Positions 12,067-22,355 of a DNA stretch of 64,000 nucleotides are shown piece after piece. The stretch is from Diphasiastrum complanatum. Its lineage: Eukaryota > Streptophyta > Lycopodiopsida > Lycopodiales > Lycopodiaceae. The position numbers were made by a program, and so were the translations under genes. The stretch is taken from assembly GCA_029204225.1 (NCBI GenBank), contig CM055097.1, forward strand, positions 15,187,484 through 15,251,483. Reading direction: 5' to 3'. The notes under the pieces are model-generated. The model did not search any database. It was not told where the DNA came from and saw only the letters and a program-made list of their open reading frames with translations. Positions within the stretch are counted from its first letter, which is position 1, and every line of letters begins with the position of its first letter.

Positions 12067-12376
12067 CGACTAAGATGAGGTTTTGGATGGGATGGAGACA
12101 AGTTCAACATCAAATCGGAATTGGAATGCACTTGGATTCACATCCCGGATGGAGTGCTATTTTTTCAAGGGAAATTGAGTTTGGATTCACTGATTCATCT
12201 GTGAAGCATGCTTTCCAAACTTGGTGGTAGAGTGCTCTTATCCTTGTTTGATTTTTGTTAGAGATGCTATGGATTAGGGAGGAATTCATTCTTATTTTTC
12301 TGAAGCCTTGAAAAAGTTCCCATTTGAAGTAGAATGATTTGCATCCACTTTCTAGTCTAAATCTGTTTTTTTTAAT

Positions 12377-12784
12377 GTCTAGCTTGCACTTATGCAGCAG
12401 CTCTAGATCAATCTGGATTGATCCTTTGAAGCTGCAGTCTCTTCAGGACCAGATGCTCGAGAATTTTCGAGTCGAGTTTCTTCTTCCGATAAAAAACGAC
12501 AAGATGCTAGTCAAAGAAGAATTCGCCAAGCTGAAGGAATTATCCTCTGAGACTACCATCTGCTCCGGGCCGGATGCACACGATATATATCTGCAGGCCC
12601 TAGAAAAGATTGAGAGGCTATCAAAGGAGCTGCAGGCAACGCAGAGTTGTACAGGGGGTGGCAGATCACCTAGAGTACACTGAAGCCTGCATCAAAATCT
12701 CCGACCTACAAAAGGAGGTAGCAAACCTCAAACAACAGCTCTAAGACCAGAAGCTCGCGACAGATATCCATAGACAGGACGTTG
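12377..12784 (+). pseudogene. Gypsy aORF coiled-coil fragment inside F1
   Basis: F1 and F2 align on both sides of this block (F2 near 45,495), but F2 lacks it. Its peptides (LQDQMLENF, ALEKIERLSKELQATQ, ADHLEYTEACIKISDLQKEVANLKQQL) are heptad-rich and resemble the coiled-coil part of the G2 aORF (ADRLETYISSLQNAL, QVQLLKGQLQMAEQD). F1 therefore seems to have gained a gypsy aORF fragment. An alternative is a complex rearrangement of F1 with the rest of the G1 aORF. Confidence 0.5.
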
Positions 12785-12887
12785 CAATTTGTGTGAATCC
12801 ATAATGTTTTGGACAGATTAGATTCAGATTAGTAGCAGACGGTTTGTTGATAGATTGGTGGGAATCAATGTATCCTGAATGTATCGT

Positions 12888-13236
12888 GTTGCTGGAAATC
12901 TTGAATTTAATGATTGCATGTGGAGGATTTGAGCTTATTACTAGACTAATCTTCTTCTGGTTCATGCAAACTGAAAACGTAAAATGAAAATTGTAAGTTG
13001 ATCACTCTTTAGAAAAGCAGATAAAGATTTGGTGTGAGTGATGCATGCAGTTGAACTGTTGCTGGAATAAACATTTGGTGTGAGTGATGCATGCAGTTGA
13101 ACTGTTGCTGAAAATCTTGAATTTAATGATTGCAAATCCTCTTCTGGTTCATGCAAACTGAAAACGTAGAATGTAAGTTGATCATTCTTTAGAAAAGCAG
13201 ATAAAGATTTGGTGTGAGTGATGCATGCAGTTGAAC
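12888..13236 (+). repeat. Nested tandem duplications in F1 internal region
   Basis: A unit running from GTTGCTGGAAATCTTG to GATGCATGCAGTTGAA (12,888-13,055) recurs in shortened form at 13,103-13,236. Between them a 37-base piece beginning TTTGGTGTGAGTGATGC is repeated as well. F2 has a single copy, so the duplications arose in F1. Confidence 0.75.
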
Positions 13237-14400
13237 CCTGTGAAACCTTTCTCTGGTTGATGCTTTCTTCCTAGACCTCTGAACAGTGGTGCTATTTTGA
13301 GGTATCAGTTGTTGACCTGGAATCTTGGCCCATTTGAGCTGGTTTGTTGTTTTCTGTCTGACCTGTCAAACCCGTTTTTGGAATTCTTGAAGCCTGTGTG
13401 GAAAAACCATAATGACTTGAAATAGCTGTGCATGTCTGTTTTGGATTCATGATTGTTGAGAAGTTTCTGAAACCTGGTGTGCTTATACCTTTGGGCTGTC
13501 GCCGTTATCTTGAAGTTGTCTCAGGAATGAGGTGCATGGCCTCATCAGCAGAGAACACCGATGTAGGTCGTTTTACAGTTGAAATCTGTAGAAGATCAAG
13601 AGCGAGCTCAGTAACTGATTGTGAGCAATATCCAGATTGTTGGCTGTTGAGGATAGTTGATTTGCGCCCTGCTGAAAACGTTTGTAACAGTTGAGTCCGG
13701 ATGGCTACAGGCTGATCTTGTGGACTGAGAGGTCGCAAAGAAACTAAGTAATTAGTTTCTAAATGCGCTAACAAAGCCTCTGATGGATTTAGCTGAATCC
13801 CTGTATGATTCTTTCAGGATGGGGATTGTGGCATCGTTTTCTAGCCTGTTGAAAAAGGTGTTGATACCTCACACTGGCGCAATCTGTTGTAGCTTTCGGT
13901 CAGACAGTCGCGAGGTATTGATGTAAAGCCTTTTGGTGCTTGAACGAATGGTGGCTGCGTGGTTACCTTTCCTATGTGAAACGCTTGTTAGGGTTTGGAA
14001 GGGAGGGGGGCCTTAACTAACATGCATGAAGTTTTTTTATTTAACTTCTTTCTTTACTCTTTTTTCCAAAAGTGAATGGGATGCATGGTGAGGGTAAGGC
14101 CTGCTTGCATGTCTCTCAGTGAGTGTCACTGGGTATTGCATGCCAGTAGCCTTGTGGTTGCATTGATGTCATAGCTCTGCAAAGGGGTTCGGTGCATTTG
14201 GATGAATGCATGGTGCTATTCGTGACGGGTTTGGTTGTTGCATAGCCCGGAGCAATAAAGGTCTTTGCAAGATTAGCTGTGATCAAAGCAATGGTCGATT
14301 CAGTAAGGGGATTTTTGTGAATCTACCTAAATCGACAGTTGAGAATTGAATTACCTATTCTCCTGCCCTTAATCGGGAGAATCTTTAGAGAATAATTTAT
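13237..14400. other. Non-coding stretch, likely F1 internal sequence
   Basis: No convincing coding frame. Open frames of 80-90 codons on both strands have no domain. The sequence probably belongs to the F1 interior, but the match to F2 is too weak by eye to be sure. Confidence 0.4.
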
Positions 14401-14411
14401 TATCCTAACTG

Positions 14412-14936
14412 TTGTGTCTATGTGATTGGATCCATGTCCAAATGGTCTTAGTGAAGATTTTTCTAATCTTGTACAATCCTATGCCATACAAGGAGAGCTA
14501 CCATCCATGGAGAGCCTGGCCGAGGAGAGTAGGCAAGAGTATAAACTTGCTAGGATGGGGCAAATCATGGAAAAGGAAGATGAAGATAAGACTCTCTTCA
14601 TTCAAAGCAAAGGCAAAGGCAAGGGGAAGACCCTTCCAAGAAAAATGACAAAGCCAAGGAGGATGGTGATGAAGGATAAATCCAAAATGAAGTGTTTTTA
14701 TTGTGGTAAGACAATGAAAAGGAAGAATCTCTTATGTTGTCAAGTTACTCTTCTTCTAGCTTTATAGGTGAAAGTCCTTGGTGGATAAATAGCGGAAATA
14801 GCTCTCATATGACTAGCCAAAAAGAATCTTTTACTCATCTTACCTCTTATGTAGACTCTAAAAATTCATTTAGACTGCAAATGATTTTGGATGTAAGATT
14901 GCAGGGATTGGGAGTGTACCAATAGATCTTGGATCC
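14412..14936 (+). pseudogene. C1 gag C-terminus and protease remnant
   Basis: A lysine-rich gag tail (GKGKGKTLPRKMTKPRR) is followed by half a zinc knuckle, CFYCGKTMKRKN, in which the histidine and last cysteine are lost. The protease follows in another frame at about 14,770: WWINSGNSSHMT, where the catalytic aspartate of the usual DSG triad is asparagine. The region cannot encode an active protease. Confidence 0.8.
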
Positions 14937-15104
14937 AAAAGCTAGATAATTTTGTCCATTTTTTTTTTAATATTACCAAACATTTATTAAGCGTTGTCCA
15001 AATGCTAGATGGTCTTCAAATTGATTTTGGTGTGAATGCTTGCTTGATCAAGAAGGATGCGAAAGTTGGTAGCAAAAGGAACAAAGTTTTAAAGGATCTT
15101 TAAG

Positions 15105-15890
15105 TTGAATACAAATGTTCGCACTAACAACTGTGTGATGATGGCCGAGTGCAAGATGTTAAAGGAGGAGCTTTGGCACAAAATGTTGGGCCATCTCAAC
15201 AGTTACTACAAGTCCATGCAATCCATGGTCAAGGAGGAGAAGGCAATTGATTTGCCCAAATCTTTTGCAAGTGTGACGACAAGGCTTGTGAAGCTTGTGC
15301 TTTGGCAAAAGCACATAGATTGTCATTTCCAAGGTCTACCACTTCATCTCATCATGCTTTTCAACTTGTGCACTAGGATGCTTATTTTTCATCAACTAGA
15401 AGCAATGGTGGTGCCACTATCTGTTCCTTCATTGATGACTACTCTAGATTCACATGGATCTATCTCTTATCTTCAAAAGCAATGGTGTTTGACACTTTCT
15501 TGAAGTTCAAAGCACTTGTAGAGAACCAGTTTGACATCAAGATCAAGGCTTTGACGTTGGATGGAGGTGGAGAGTACATCTCCACAAAGCTTCAAGAATA
15601 TTGTGAGCAACTTAGCATCAAGAAGAAGATCATTTGCTCTTACTCCCCTCAACAAAATGAAGTGGCCGATAGGAAGAATCGAACCTTGTGTGAATGTGCA
15701 ACTTTGAGGTTGGATGCATGTCTTCTAAAGGCATTTTGAGGTGAGGCTCTTACTTGTACAAACTATTTATGCGATAGGTTACCTAATGTTGTTGTTGAAG
15801 GGAAAACACCATTTGAGATGTTGCATAGGAAGAAGACAAAAGTTGATCTCTTAAGGATCTTTGGATCCATTTGAGGACTAAGATGGATCC
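15105..15890 (+). pseudogene. C1 integrase (broken)
   Basis: It contains the GAG-pre-integrase zinc region (LWHKMLGHLN), then SFIDDYSRFTWIYLL with the first catalytic aspartate, LTLDGGGEYIS with the second, and SPQQNEVADRKNRTL, where the third catalytic residue, normally glutamate, is aspartate. The pieces lie in two frames, so at least one frameshift separates the N-terminal part from the core. Confidence 0.8.
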
Positions 15891-16329
15891 CAACTCTATC
15901 AAAGGGATTATGGTAGGTTATTCCACATCAAGGAAGGCTTATAGGATTTTTTGTGTCATCTACTATCAAGATTGTGTTGAGTAGAGATGTGATTTTTCAT
16001 GACTCACAAACTTTCCAAGCTTGATGAGGTCGAGGGTGCTCAAATTGATGTTGGATCCATAAAGCTACCTATTCTTCAAGAGGATGATGGAGAGGGGCTA
16101 AGGCTTGAGGAAGAGCTTTTTCAATCCAAGACTCCGAGAAGATCTTCCAAGCCACTTGGGCTCACATATGTTGGAAAAGGCAAGCAAGCCAAAATGGATA
16201 ATCTCTCTCATAATCTTTTATCTCTTTTGATGAGCCTTCTTGTGTGCAAGATGCAATAGAATCAAAGGTTTGGCATGATGCAATATCTTTGGAGTTTGAT
16301 GCTTTACTTTCAAATCATACTTGGGATTA

Positions 16330-16980
16330 GGTTGATCTCCCACCTAGCAAAAAGGCAATAGGATGTAAATGGGTGTTTAAAGTCAAATACAATCAAGATG
16401 GTCCAATCAACAAGCATAAGGCTAGGCATTGTGCAAAGGATACGCTCAAGTCAAAGGTCTAGATTATGATGAAACCTTTTCTCCTGTGACAAAAATGACT
16501 ACCATAAGGATCTGATTACCTTAGTATCTTCTTTCAATTGGTTTATGTATCAAATGGATGTGACTAATGCTAATCTCAATGGCTATCTTGAGGAGGAGAT
16601 CTACATGTACCAACTCGAGGGATGAATAGGAAGGCCAAGAGGATAAGGTTTGCTTACTCTTCAAAAATTTGTATGGCCTCAAGCAAGCACCAAGGTCTTG
16701 GCATTCTCGACTTACTACATTTCTTCTCTCACTAGATTTCACTCTTAGTGAGTATGATCCATCCTTGTACTATAAGTTTATCGAGGGTGATGTGATCATT
16801 CTTATATTTTATGTAGATGACATTAATTTTTGTGGAAATAATCTCGAGCTCATTGTTGAGAAAAAACTAGCATTAGGAAAAGAGTTTAAAATGCAAAATC
16901 TGGGAACTTTGCACTACATCTTAGAAGGACATCTTCTTATAGTTTCATTTGTCAACAAAAGTATGCTACTTCAATTCTGA
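16330..16980 (+). pseudogene. C1 reverse transcriptase (broken)
   Basis: Motifs in order are GCKWVFKVKYNQDG, DYDETFSPV, a LNGYLEEEIYM-type block, LKQAPRSWHSRL, and FYVDDINFCGN with the intact YVDD catalytic box. Frames change several times. This is the copia RT, separated from RNase H by a short gap. Confidence 0.85.
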
Positions 16981-17049
16981 AAAGATTCAATACGGATAAG
17001 TGCAAAGGCATTGACACTCCTATGGAGCATTATGTAAGGGATCCAATAG

Positions 17050-17724
17050 ATGGTGATGAAAGATCCTTCGAGGACATCACCCTCTAGGAGTCTCATAGGC
17101 TCTTTGATTTGGCTCACCATTACTAGACCTGATTTAAGCTTTTTTGTTAATAGGTTGTGTCAAATTATGCAATCTCCTTTGATCCATCATTGGAAGTTAG
17201 CTAAGAGAGTGCTTAGGTACCTTTCTAACACTCTAGATTTTGAAATCCTATATCGAAGATCTTTGCTTGATTGGATTTTCAAATTCATAATTTTCAGTGA
17301 CAAGATTGATAGGAAGTCCACAAGTGCATTTACTATGTTTCTTGGAGATGGAGTCATATCTTGGCTCTTGAAGAAGCAGGACACTATCTCATTCTCTTCC
17401 CCTAAAGATGAATACAGGGCACTCACCACCACAACCAAGGAAATCTTATGGATCAAGTGCCTTTTGGTGGATTTCAAGTGCATCAATCTTGAAGACATTC
17501 CCATCACAATGTGTGACAAAACATGCCTAATTAATAGGGATGAAAAAAATGTCATTGGTGCATCTCACTCCATTAAGCTCATCTCATTGGATCATGAGGA
17601 CCAATCACATTTTGAGATTCATGATCAAGGTCCAATCACATTAGGTACTCCACGAGCTAATAGGGTAGAAACTCAAGCTCATACTATACATTTTATGTGG
17701 AGCTCAATGTACATACACTTTTGA
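17050..17724 (+). pseudogene. C1 RT thumb and RNase H
   Basis: A single 224-codon frame begins in the RT thumb (SLIGSLIWLTITRPDLSF, RLCQIMQSP) and enters RNase H with DRKSTSAFTMFLGDGVISW, KKQDTISFSSPKDEYRAL and TTKEILWIKCLL. The usual ADWAGD start of RNase H is altered, and the conserved C-terminal HIRDLV.ADI segment is lacking, so the domain is incomplete. Confidence 0.8.
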
Positions 17725-18420
17725 GAGAGAAAACCATTTTGGTGTCATAAGACTTTTGCACCTTCTCTCTCTACTTCTTACTTTTGATCTCTCTACCCCG
17801 AGAGTTGGAATACTTTCTCTCTCTAAAATTTTGAGTAATATTTGGTTTTTTCATTCACATGTAAGAAACTTGCTTGTCTTTGATTTAAGATCACTTTTTT
17901 GTGTACAATAGCTCGTGCCAAAATCCAAATATTGTTTGATATCATTCTAACATTCGAGTTGATCAAGATTTGGTAGTGTGCAATCTCTCATGCATGTAAA
18001 TCATAGTATGGATCATTTCAAAATCCTTAAATGCTAATTTTATGCAATCTTTTCATTTTGAAAATAGAGCTCTACGATATCTTTACGATGAGCACTATTA
18101 GCACTTGATTGAACAGATTAGTTGATGACTTTTGGTCGATATTGCTAGAACCATTTGCTGTGAGAGATCACATGTTGTGTACCTCCAAAATCCAAGTACT
18201 AGTTTGATTTTGCCATGAAGGCAAATAGATCATCCTCGATCTTTGTTTCTCGTGTTGCCTCTACGAAGGTTGGTTTGCACTAATTGTAGAACTTTTTGGT
18301 CTTTAAATTTGAGGATGATACCTGCTCATTTGTTTGTTGTTGATTTGATGATTTTTCTTTTGAGTTTTATTTTTCTTCTATTTCTTGAGGCTTTCTTTGA
18401 GAACAAGACTTAAGTCTCTA
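17725..18420. other. No gene seen (possible C1 LTR region)
   Basis: Directly downstream of the C1 RNase H one would expect a purine tract and 3' LTR, but no clear TG...CA boundary was recognised. Confidence 0.4.
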
Positions 18421-19300
18421 AATTGGTATCCAACCAAGTCGTTTGTCAAAGCTTCTGAACTTGCTCAGTGTTTCGTAAAACGGTTATTCAGGTTATATAG
18501 TGATTGAGATTCTAAGTTCACTAACAAATTCTAGCAAGCATTCTTTGAGAAATTAAAGACCACTTTAAGTCTAAGGCCTATAGATCATCCTTAACGGGAT
18601 GGGCAGACTAAACAGACTAACTAGTCTATGGAAGATATGCCCGTGCATACAATTCCAGGAGACAGTCGGATTGGAAAAGGTACCTTTCAATGATTGAGTT
18701 TGCTTATAATATTGCAAAGCACTTAGCCACGAGTTTTAGTCCATTCATTCTGATGTATGAGTTTTAGTCTCGTGCTCCTATCTCTGTTGCCTTAAGATAA
18801 AAGTAGCAATGCATTTCCTGCAAAGTATGCAAGAAATGCTGCTTGTTGCCTGCCATAGCATCAAAATGGCTCAAGATAGAGCCTAGTTTTACGCCAATCA
18901 GAAGTGACAACCTAGGGTCTATGAGGAAGAAGATTGGGTGTATTTTAAAGTCCCAAAGGGCTCTAGGGTACTGAGGCTTGGAAAAAGTCCTAAGTTATTG
19001 CCTCGTTATAGTGGGCCTTTCTATATTGTAAAAAAACTCAATCAAAATGCCTATCAACTAGACCTTCCTCGAGAAATCAAAGTTCACCCTATCTTTCGCA
19101 TAAGCCATTTGAAGGAACGACTTCGTAGAAATGATGAATTAATTCTAATCCAATTAGAAAATCTATCAACTTTCGAACCTCATGTCAGTGTTGATATATG
19201 TCAACGTGGGCTCAAAAACCAGCAAGTGACTGGGTGCTTGGTTCCGTTGGAAAGGTAGTTCCAATGACAAGTACACTTGGGAAAGGAGCAAGACCTTAGA
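18421..19300 (+). pseudogene. Gypsy integrase C-terminal half (G4), broken
   Basis: Broken frames read WYPTKSFVKASELAQ, LYSD then a stop and DSKFTN (second catalytic aspartate retained), and DGQTKQTN, where the catalytic glutamate is lysine. The clean frame 18,938-19,258 encodes the post-core GPF module (SPKLLPRYSGPFYIVKKL, YQLDLPREIKVHPIFRISHL). This belongs to a different gypsy lineage from G1-G3. The N-terminal half and RT are absent. Confidence 0.8.
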
Positions 19301-19341
19301 CTGAGGTTCCCAGATTTCCTACCTTAGAAGAAAAGACTTTT

Positions 19342-19725
19342 TAAGGAAGAGGAAATGTTAGGCACCCAACTCTTTAGGTCCCAAATCCTAACTTCAAACC
19401 GACGTTGGATTGGACTTGTTGACTTGACCATGTCGTTTGTCATAATCAGGGATGTGTGCTTGGCTTGGAGACTTCTACCTTGGAGGTAACAAGGGGAGGA
19501 GATCTAAGTTACCACCTAGGAGAAGGTGGTTGGTAGAGCACTTATACATAGAGTGAATGCTAGTGTGGGGTGGGTGAGGGCTAATGGCCTTGTGGTGGTA
19601 TGGGACATTGTTAGGGTTGGAGGTCGTATCCTAATCGTTCTCAGATCACGGAGGGTACAGAGGGTGGATCTGAATTGGATCCTATGGTGGGGTGGATCAT
19701 GTATGTTCGGTAATAATGTGAAAGT
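19342..19725 (+). repeat. G4 polypurine tract and 3' LTR start
   Basis: TAAGGAAGAGGAAA (19,342-19,355) directly precedes TGTTAGGCACCC, the layout of a polypurine tract and a TG-starting LTR just after a gypsy integrase. The far end is not visible; the sequence merges into the flank of the Derlin gene. Confidence 0.6.
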
Positions 19726-20052
19726 GCTTTCAAGTGAAAGATTTGCTGAACATGGGAGACAACAATGAGGAATTTGTTAACAAAAGTAAATACAATATCC
19801 GAACCGAAAGACATTTGTGTGGCCTCATAAAAGCATCCAAACTAGACAGGATGAATGGTATCTACGGATGCAATCATCAGTACTACATAGCCCCTTTACA
19901 AGGCTATTCAATTTGATACTCAAGGTACACAAACTCAATGCAATTCAACAGAGGAGCCACCAATCCATTGAAGCTCAGCATGAAATATAAGCAACGGCTT
20001 AGCTACATGGCCATTTAAGACAAGCGTCAACCAAAAACCTTATCTAAGAACT
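19726..20052 (-). other. Probable Derlin 3' UTR and flank
   Basis: This lies directly downstream of the Derlin stop codon on the minus strand and carries no other feature. No canonical AATAAA signal is visible, which is common for plant genes, so the cleavage site cannot be placed. Confidence 0.45.
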
Positions 20053-20238
20053 TTACAGATGTGGAGGAGCCACACCAGCAACAGCTGGCGCATCCAATGC
20101 ATTTTGTGGCCTTGGAATCACCACAACCTCTTCTGGGAACAAAGCTTTGATGATATTAGGAGTCCGCAATACTCGACGACCAGTCATTAAGGGGTAGACA
20201 TCTTCTAAGAAATAATATACGTGACCTGCTGCCATGCC
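20053..20238 (-). CDS. DER2: Derlin exon 6 and stop
   Basis: Encodes residues 184-244: the GxxxG of the last membrane segment, [15 protein letters not shown], then a cytosolic tail with [14 protein letters not shown]. The end ([11 protein letters not shown]) shows no clear SHP box, the Cdc48/p97-binding motif of animal Derlin-1/2. Confidence 0.95.
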   Translation of the reverse strand, partial: GMAAGHVYYFLEDVYPLMTGRRVLRTPNIIKALFPEEVVVIPRPQNALDAPAVAGVAPPHL

Positions 20239-22323
20239 CTGCATGAAAAAAAAACACCAAGCATAAAGATTATTTGTGAAAAGAACCAGATAATCCATTT
20301 AGTTGTGAAGTACAAAACCAGGATGAAGTCGATTGATTGGCAGTGACTTGCAGCATGCTTTATGAACAATGCAACACATAAAGAATGAAAAAAGCTCGCC
20401 AGCACCAGGTAACTTACCAAGAGATCTACCCATGGACTACTCCCAACCATGACTGAGAAACCAAGTAACACCTGAAAAGTTCCATAATAGGGGCCATATA
20501 TTTGTCTTCAAAGGATCTAATTATGTATGTGCGCAAGAGATGGAAATTTTTTTGATTATTTGCATCACTTGCATAAAAGCTGAAAAAACTGTTTCTATAT
20601 CCTGACATATATCAGCAGGCTAAAAAAGGACCATCTCATTCCATTCATAATTGTGTAAGAGTTCACATCAGTAGAGTGACATTGATCTGCAGCTTACCCA
20701 TGGTAGATATGGTGCGGTAAAGCTAAAGAGACCAAGAAAACTCATGTGGACAAATGGATTACGCTTGCTCCAGACGTAAACCTGCAAAATGTTAGCTTAT
20801 AACTGTAAATGGAAAGACTCTCTCTTATAGCAAAAGGTATAGTCTGATGAGCATCATTTCAAGCTCTACAGAGAAACTTGGCATCCATTCAGACGACACT
20901 TGTTAGCTTTTCTGTGCAGCATACTTTCAACAAGTTATACCATGGTAAAAAGGATCATAAACATAAATAAGTACCATCATGAATGCAAGGGAGTTGCTGA
21001 GGAAAAGAATATCAGCGAACGGTGAGGCAAAGGAAAAGAGACCACCGCTTAAAACAATAGTTGTCAGAAAGCTCCCTCCAACAATAAGCATGTATAGAAA
21101 GTCTGCTGTTCTCCCTCGAAATGACGTTTCCTCAAGTAATTTGCAGTATCGACCAAGAAAGAACATGTGAAAAAGGAAATCAAGATCTGCAGAGCAGCAG
21201 AGTGCCAAATGGGTATAAGAATTAGTGGAGTTGAACATATGGTGCTCTAAGCAGCCAGTAAAAAATCTACATAAATGTGTGAAACTTGGTGCTTGCTTAC
21301 CTAGACGCCCAAAATACAAAAAGTTTGTTAATAATCTCCAGACTTCATAGTGCTTTACCACACGAATTGGATTCAAATACACGTTGAAAGGAGAAATGAC
21401 CTGCATATATTTCAAGAGAGCTTTTGTTTATGCATGTTACAATACTGGTCAGAACAGTGACTTCTGCTAATAAAGACAAGCAAAGATAAAATCTCAAACA
21501 CAACCTTAACACACCAAAGCTGCTTACATAAGCTAGTCTATCCTGAAAATAAAGTGAAACAGAGAATATTTTGCCTCTTCTGATTTAAGCTTTTAGAAAG
21601 AAAGAATAGAAGCTTCTAAAATGTTAATGTCCCTTGTGGGTAATTCGCAAATAAGTCAGCTAGACCTGGTGCACATTTAAAGGGCATCCCATCACGGATT
21701 TGTCCAAACTGCCAAGTAAACATAATACATAAAGTTGATAGGTCCAAAAGTGTTCAGCATATTTCATCAGATTGCAAATCTGAGATGAAAAATTGGCCCC
21801 AACAATAAAGAAAATGCTATAAAAGGTCTCATCTACGATCCACACCGATGTCGGTAAAGATAAATCATGCAAAAACACAAAAGCGCAAATTACTGTTGGA
21901 TGATTCCAAGTGTTGTACAAGTACGCTTCTAAGGTGTACGGTTCACCACGGTTCTCAGAACCGTACAGTTCACAGAAAATTTAAGGAGGAACCGTGGTGA
22001 ACCATATACTTAATTAATTAGTTTCCCACCCCCAAAAATAGCGCAAACATATGCAAAAAATCTGTGAAATCTGTGAAATTATTTGAATCTGTGAAATCTG
22101 TGTAATGCAAAAATCTGTGAAATCTGTGAAATCATTTGAACCTGTGAAATCTGTGTAATGCCAAAAATCTGTGAAATCATTTCTGAAATCTGAGGACCAT
22201 CTGTGAAATGAGGACCAAAAATGCCTTGGGAGGGTTGTGGGGGTAATTACTTAATTAATTAAATACAGAAACCGTAACCGTGGTACGGTTCACCCCACGG
22301 TTCCCTGAGAACCGTGGGTTCTA

Positions 22324-22355
<32 letters not shown>

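Larger units (their letters stand above)
11576..14400 (+). mobile_element. F-family LTR element F1 (5' part)
   Basis: An LTR, primer-binding site and internal sequence match the complete F element at 44.7-48.6 kb. The internal match is good to about 13,250 and then fades; the right boundary before the copia remnant is set arbitrarily. No second LTR was found, so the copy is truncated. It lies immediately after the G1 aORF linker, indicating insertion into, or rearrangement with, G1. Confidence 0.65.
14401..17724 (+). mobile_element. Decayed Ty1/copia retrotransposon C1
   Basis: Order gag, protease, integrase, reverse transcriptase, RNase H, which is diagnostic of Ty1/copia. All domains are present but broken by stops, frameshifts and small deletions. 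No LTR pair could be identified. It differs in sequence from the C-family copies beyond 42 kb. Confidence 0.85.

Noticed and set aside
19526-19768. 80-codon plus-strand frame near the G4 LTR
   Set aside because: Lies in LTR-like sequence, is Val/Gly-rich from base composition and has no domain.
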